A stretch of 64,000 nucleotides of DNA from Polycyclovorans sp002706265 (GTDB lineage: Bacteria; Pseudomonadota; Gammaproteobacteria; Nevskiales; Nevskiaceae), in NCBI GenBank assembly GCA_963973915.1, contig CAXBBM010000003.1, positions 1-64,000 on the forward strand, given 5' to 3'. The position numbers and the translations under genes were made by a program. Shown piece by piece: positions 60,793 to 64,000 of the stretch. Position 1 is the first letter of the stretch; each line of letters starts with the position of its first letter. The notes under the pieces were generated by a model, which made no database searches, was not told the DNA's origin, and saw only the letters and a program-made list of their open reading frames with translations.

Positions 60793-61950
60793 TCAGTACC
60801 CGAGTTGCCGCGAGGCCAGGTCTTTCATGATCTCGGTCGCGCCACCACCGATCGACAACACCTTGGTCTCGCGGAAGATGCGCTCCACCTTGGCGCCGCG
60901 CAGGTAGCCTGCCCCGCCAAAAATCTGTACCGCTTCGCCGGCAATCCATTCCAGCGCGCCGGTGGAGAGGTTCTTCAGCAGGCAGATTTCAGCGACCGGC
61001 ATATGCCCCTGGGTGATCTGCCAGCACAACAGATCGAGCTGGGCCTTGATGGCGTCCAGCTTCATCTTCATGTCGGTCAGCTTGTGGCGAATGACCTGCC
61101 GGGCGATCAGCGGTTGGCCGAAGGTTTGCCGCTCACGGGCGTAGGCCAGGGCTTCTTCGTAGCAGACCTGGCCAAAACCCCAGGCTTGCGCGCTGAGCAT
61201 CAGGCGCTCGTTGTTGAAGTTTTCCATGATCGCCTTGAAGCCGCGATGCTCCTCACCGATGCGATTGGCGACCGGCACCCGGCAGTCCTGGAAATACAGC
61301 GTCGCGGTATCCGAGCACCACCAGCCCATTTTTTGCAGCGGGCTGCGCGTGAAGCCCGGCGTGCCGGCTTCGACCACGAGCAGGGACACGCCGCCCATGC
61401 CGCTGCCACCGGTGCGTACGGCAACGGTGATGAAGTCGGCACGCATGCCCGAGGTGATGAAGGTCTTGGAGCCGTTGACGATGTAATGATCACCGTCCAG
61501 CCGCGCGGTGGTGCGCAGGTTGGCGACGTCCGAACCGCCCCCGGGCTCGGTGATGGCCAGCGCTGCGATCTTGCTGCCGTCCAGCACCGGGCGCAGAAAT
61601 CGGTCCTTCTGCTCGGGTGTGCCGTGGGCGGCGATCGGCGGGCTGCCGATGCGGTGGCTGACGAGGCTGGCAATCAGGCCGCCAGACCCCGAGCGCGCCA
61701 GTTCCTCGGCCATGATCGTCTGGTAGAACGGATCATCGTCGCCGGTGCCGCCGAATTCCTCGGGAAAGCCGATGCCGAGTACGCCGGCCTCGGCCGCCTT
61801 GAGCTGCAAGGCGCGCGGCAGCTCGCCGGCCTGTTCCCAGGCCTCGATGTGGGGGTCACATTCTTTCTGTACGAAGCGCCGCAGTTGGCTGCGGTAGAGC
61901 TCGTGCTCTTCGCGCAGGTACGGGTGGGGTGCGCCGGGGAGGGTGGTCAT
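60793..61950 (-). CDS. acyl-CoA dehydrogenase, IVD-type active site
   Basis: A 385-residue ACAD with LAITEPGGGSDVAN, the SKTFITSG strand, the base Glu in NNERLM, and GGGATEIMK at the C-terminus. The frame runs open to 62193 inside the next gene; the ATG at 61950 gives the normal N-terminus and lies 22 bases after the stop of the 61973 gene. It is the third and last gene of the minus operon entering from the right edge. Both neighbours upstream are ACADs too. Confidence 0.87.
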   Translation of the reverse strand: MTTLPGAPHPYLREEHELYRSQLRRFVQKECDPHIEAWEQAGELPRALQLKAAEAGVLGIGFPEEFGGTGDDDPFYQTIMAEELARSGSGGLIASLVSHRIGSPPIAAHGTPEQKDRFLRPVLDGSKIAALAITEPGGGSDVANLRTTARLDGDHYIVNGSKTFITSGMRADFITVAVRTGGSGMGGVSLLVVEAGTPGFTRSPLQKMGWWCSDTATLYFQDCRVPVANRIGEEHRGFKAIMENFNNERLMLSAQAWGFGQVCYEEALAYARERQTFGQPLIARQVIRHKLTDMKMKLDAIKAQLDLLCWQITQGHMPVAEICLLKNLSTGALEWIAGEAVQIFGGAGYLRGAKVERIFRETKVLSIGGGATEIMKDLASRQLGY

Positions 61951-61972
61951 GGTGTGCTCGGGAGAAGTGGGT

Positions 61973-63115
61973 TCAGGCGGCGCGTGGCAGACCGGCGACG
62001 CGGTCGAGGTGCCGCTCGCGATCACCGTACAGCGTGCCGAAGGCGGTGAGCTGACGGAAGAAGTGCCCCACGTCGAGCTCTTCGGTGACGCCGATGCCCC
62101 CGTGCAACTGCACCGCCTGCTGGGCGACGAACTTGCTGGCCTGCGCCAGATAGGCTTTCGTGGCGGACACGGCACGACGACGTTCGTCTGCATCCGCGCT
62201 GTCCACGCGCACGCTGGCCATCAGCACCATGGAGCGGCTCTGCTCGATCTCGATGAACATGTCCACCAGACGATGCTGCAGCACCTGGAAGTTGCCGATG
62301 GCGGTGCCGAACTGCTTGCGTACCTTCAGGTAGGCGGCAGTGCGTTCCAGCAAGGCGTTCATGGCGCCTAGGGCCTGCGCGCAGACGGCTGCGGTGGCGT
62401 GATCAAGCGCCGCCTCCAGCGCCGCGAAGCCTTCGCCTGCCGGCCCGATCAAAGCGTCGGCCGAAACCCGGACCTGATCAAGCACCACGTCCGCCGCCGT
62501 GCCGCCCCCCATGACCGCGTAGGGCGTGAGCGTGACGCCGCTGGCGGCCGGGTCGATCTCGAACAGGCTGATGCCGGCGCCCTCGCCAGCCGATCCCGCG
62601 CTGCGGGCGCTGACGATCAGCGTCTGTGCGTTTGGCGCATTGAGCGCGCAGAGCTTGCGGCCACTGATGACGTAGCCCTGGCCATCGGCTTTGGCCTCGG
62701 TTGCACAGTGGGCCGGGTTCTGGCGGTCACTGGGTTCGGCCCAGGCCACTGCAAGCTGCAGCCCGCCTTCGGCGAGCGGTGGCAACAGACGCTGCTGCTG
62801 CGCTTCGCTGCCGGCCAGCGCCAGCAGCTTGCCCGGCAACACCACGCCGGAGACGAAGGGCTCCAGCACCATGCCGGCACCAAGCGCTTCAGTGATCAGC
62901 GCAATGTCGGTGCCGCTGCCGCCGAGGCCGCCCGCCGATTCCGGCAGTGGCAGGGCCAGCCAGCCGAACTCGGCCATCTGCGCCCAGGCCTCGGCATTGA
63001 GTTGACCGGGGCGCGTCAGCGTTTCTTTGTAGCGGTCGAAGCCATAGCCCTTGAGGGCGAATTTGTTGGCGCTGTCCCGCAGCAGTTCCTGCTCAGACGA
63101 ATATGAAAAGTCCAT
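61973..63115 (-). CDS. acyl-CoA dehydrogenase-like subunit, probably non-catalytic
   Basis: A 380-residue ACAD-fold protein. The RKQFGTAIGNFQVLQHRL and LHGGIGVTEE segments show the fold, but the usual FAD loop (TEPxAGSD) is replaced by AWAEPSDRQNPAH. The IVD-type base is Ala (DHATAAV), and the MCAD position has Gly (TLYGDRERH). It resembles the degenerate chain at 19709. It is adjacent to the catalytic-type ACAD at 63137, its likely alpha/beta partner. ATG at 63115. Confidence 0.82.
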   Translation of the reverse strand: MDFSYSSEQELLRDSANKFALKGYGFDRYKETLTRPGQLNAEAWAQMAEFGWLALPLPESAGGLGGSGTDIALITEALGAGMVLEPFVSGVVLPGKLLALAGSEAQQQRLLPPLAEGGLQLAVAWAEPSDRQNPAHCATEAKADGQGYVISGRKLCALNAPNAQTLIVSARSAGSAGEGAGISLFEIDPAASGVTLTPYAVMGGGTAADVVLDQVRVSADALIGPAGEGFAALEAALDHATAAVCAQALGAMNALLERTAAYLKVRKQFGTAIGNFQVLQHRLVDMFIEIEQSRSMVLMASVRVDSADADERRRAVSATKAYLAQASKFVAQQAVQLHGGIGVTEELDVGHFFRQLTAFGTLYGDRERHLDRVAGLPRAA

Positions 63116-63136
63116 TTGATCTAGGTTCCCGAGTGT

Positions 63137-64000
63137 TCAGCCCGCGCCCAGCAGCAGCTTGGCGAGGACGTTTTTCTGGATTTCGTTGGTGCCGCCGTAG
63201 ATGCTGCTGGCGCGCAGGAAGTTGTAACGCTGTGTGGCGCTGCGAAACACGTCGTGGCCGGCCGCGTCGTCGCTCATCCATGGCAGCGCGCTCAGGCCTC
63301 CGAGTTCGACCTGCGCCTCGGAAATGGCCTGCTGCATCTCGGCGCCCTTGACCTTGAGACCGGACGATTCCGGACCCGGTGGCTGCCCCTTGGCGACGCG
63401 GTCCAGGGTGCGCAGATTGGTGTATTCAAGGGCCATGAGGTCCACCTCCAGCGCCGCCAGGCGACGCCGCACCAGTGGGTCCTCGGCCAGCGAGGGGTCG
63501 CTTGCGACGGCACTGCGCAGCTCATCCATCTGGTAGAGGCTGTCGGAGACACCGGCGATGGCGGTGCGCTCGTGGGTGAGCAGGAACTTGGCGATCGTCC
63601 AGCCCTGTCCCTCCTTGCCGACCAGGTTCTCGGCCGGCACGCGAACATCGCTCAGGAAGATCTCGTTGAGATGGTGATGGCCATCGATGGTCATGATCGG
63701 GCGGATTTCGAGCCCCGGCGTTTTCATGTCGATGAGCAGGAAGGAAATGCCCTGCTGCTTGGGCACCTCGGTGTTGGTGCGACACAGGCAGAAGATGTAG
63801 CTTGCCCAGTGCGCCTGGGTGGTCCAGATTTTCTGGCCATTCACCACGTAGTGGTCACCGTCGCGCACGGCGGTCGTTTTGAGGCTGGCAAGGTCTGAGC
63901 CCGAACCCGGTTCGGAATAGCCCTGGCACCAGAACACTTCGCCGGCGGCGATGGGCGGCAGGTAACGCGCCTTCTGCTCGGGCGTGCCAAAGCTCATCAG
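63137..64000 (-). CDS. acyl-CoA dehydrogenase, catalytic subunit type (5' part beyond window)
   Basis: The last 287 residues of an ACAD; about 100 N-terminal residues lie beyond the right edge. GYSEPGSGSDLASL binds FAD, THERTAI holds the IVD-type base Glu, and IYGGTNEIQKN (Gly at the MCAD position) ends the fold. The pattern equals that of the ACAD at 20878. It is followed by the degenerate partner 61973, mirroring the 19709/20878 pair in reversed order. Confidence 0.87.
   Translation of the reverse strand: MMSFGTPEQKARYLPPIAAGEVFWCQGYSEPGSGSDLASLKTTAVRDGDHYVVNGQKIWTTQAHWASYIFCLCRTNTEVPKQQGISFLLIDMKTPGLEIRPIMTIDGHHHLNEIFLSDVRVPAENLVGKEGQGWTIAKFLLTHERTAIAGVSDSLYQMDELRSAVASDPSLAEDPLVRRRLAALEVDLMALEYTNLRTLDRVAKGQPPGPESSGLKVKGAEMQQAISEAQVELGGLSALPWMSDDAAGHDVFRSATQRYNFLRASSIYGGTNEIQKNVLAKLLLGAG

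Noticed and set aside
1..64000. tRNA, rRNA, CRISPR arrays, insertion sequences, integrases or att sites
   Set aside because: None seen; no transposase-like frame, no regular spaced repeats, no cloverleaf recognised by eye.

Overview
This 64 kb window is GC-rich and has no RNA genes, insertion sequences or CRISPR array. It holds about 63 protein genes, nearly all of them enzymes of acyl-CoA and lipid catabolism. The gene types fit a Pseudomonadota chromosome, plausibly a gammaproteobacterium of the Nevskiales/Solimonadaceae kind: a FadL-type outer-membrane channel, a Sec/lipobox lipoprotein, PF10118 proteins beside Baeyer-Villiger monooxygenases, and a PcaF-like thiolase. The lineage is inferred from gene content only.

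Layout. (1) 70-6409, minus strand: alpha/beta hydrolase, SDR, PF10118 protein, flavin monooxygenase, SDR, PF10118 protein. (2) 6769-10128, plus: SDR, hydrolase, second flavin monooxygenase. (3) 10256-13413, minus: lipoprotein, EamA transporter, zinc alcohol dehydrogenase. (4) 13551-18393, plus: carboxymuconolactone-decarboxylase-like protein, crotonase, citryl-CoA-lyase-like protein, PcaF-like thiolase, cytochrome P450. (5) 18529-27670, plus: four acyl-CoA dehydrogenases (ACADs), split MFE-2-like dehydrogenase and hydratase, thioesterase, crotonase, CoA-transferase. (6) 27732-34540, minus: hydrolase, TesB thioesterase, a VWA/MoxR pair, acyl-CoA synthetase, PaaI thioesterase. (7) 34666-36985, plus: acyl-CoA synthetase, nitroreductase. 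(8) 37022-40679, minus: small ORF, ACAD, PaaG-like crotonase, ACAD. (9) 40810-42424, plus: MenB/BadI-like crotonase, atypical SDR. (10) 42447-51053, minus: a nine-gene operon with NUDIX, AMACR-like racemase, FadL, DUF35 plus thiolase-like protein, CoA-transferase, MaoC, SDR and crotonase. (11) 51126-52025, plus: secreted or anchored esterase. (12) 52174-55179, minus: ACAD, two MaoC-fold proteins, SDR. (13) 55434-60662, plus: TetR regulator, two tandem methyltransferases, three SDRs. (14) 60793-64000, minus: three ACADs, the last cut by the window edge.

How it fits together. FadL-type import, two AMP-forming synthetases and three family III CoA-transferases/racemases would load substrates onto CoA. 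Ten ACADs, five crotonases, four MaoC-fold proteins, ten SDRs and two thiolase-fold enzymes would then run beta-oxidation-like cycles. P450, two Baeyer-Villiger-type monooxygenases, PF10118 proteins and esterases would handle oxygenation and ester opening. An AMACR-like racemase, alpha/beta-type ACAD pairs, paired MaoC proteins and a thiolase/DUF35 pair together suggest a branched or polycyclic isoprenoid-type substrate such as a steroid or terpenoid. Classical steroid ring-cleavage genes are not in the window, so the substrate stays open.

The most notable non-coding signal is a 14-bp palindrome, C(T/G)AA(C/T)-N4-GTT(A/C)G, found six times. Each copy lies just upstream of an operon, five of them between divergent genes, and one lies between the only TetR gene and its divergent operon. 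This points to one local regulon covering most of the window. The most notable protein signal is that both PF10118 'metal-dependent hydrolases' share the E...ExxH...E...ExxH spacing of di-iron carboxylate four-helix proteins.
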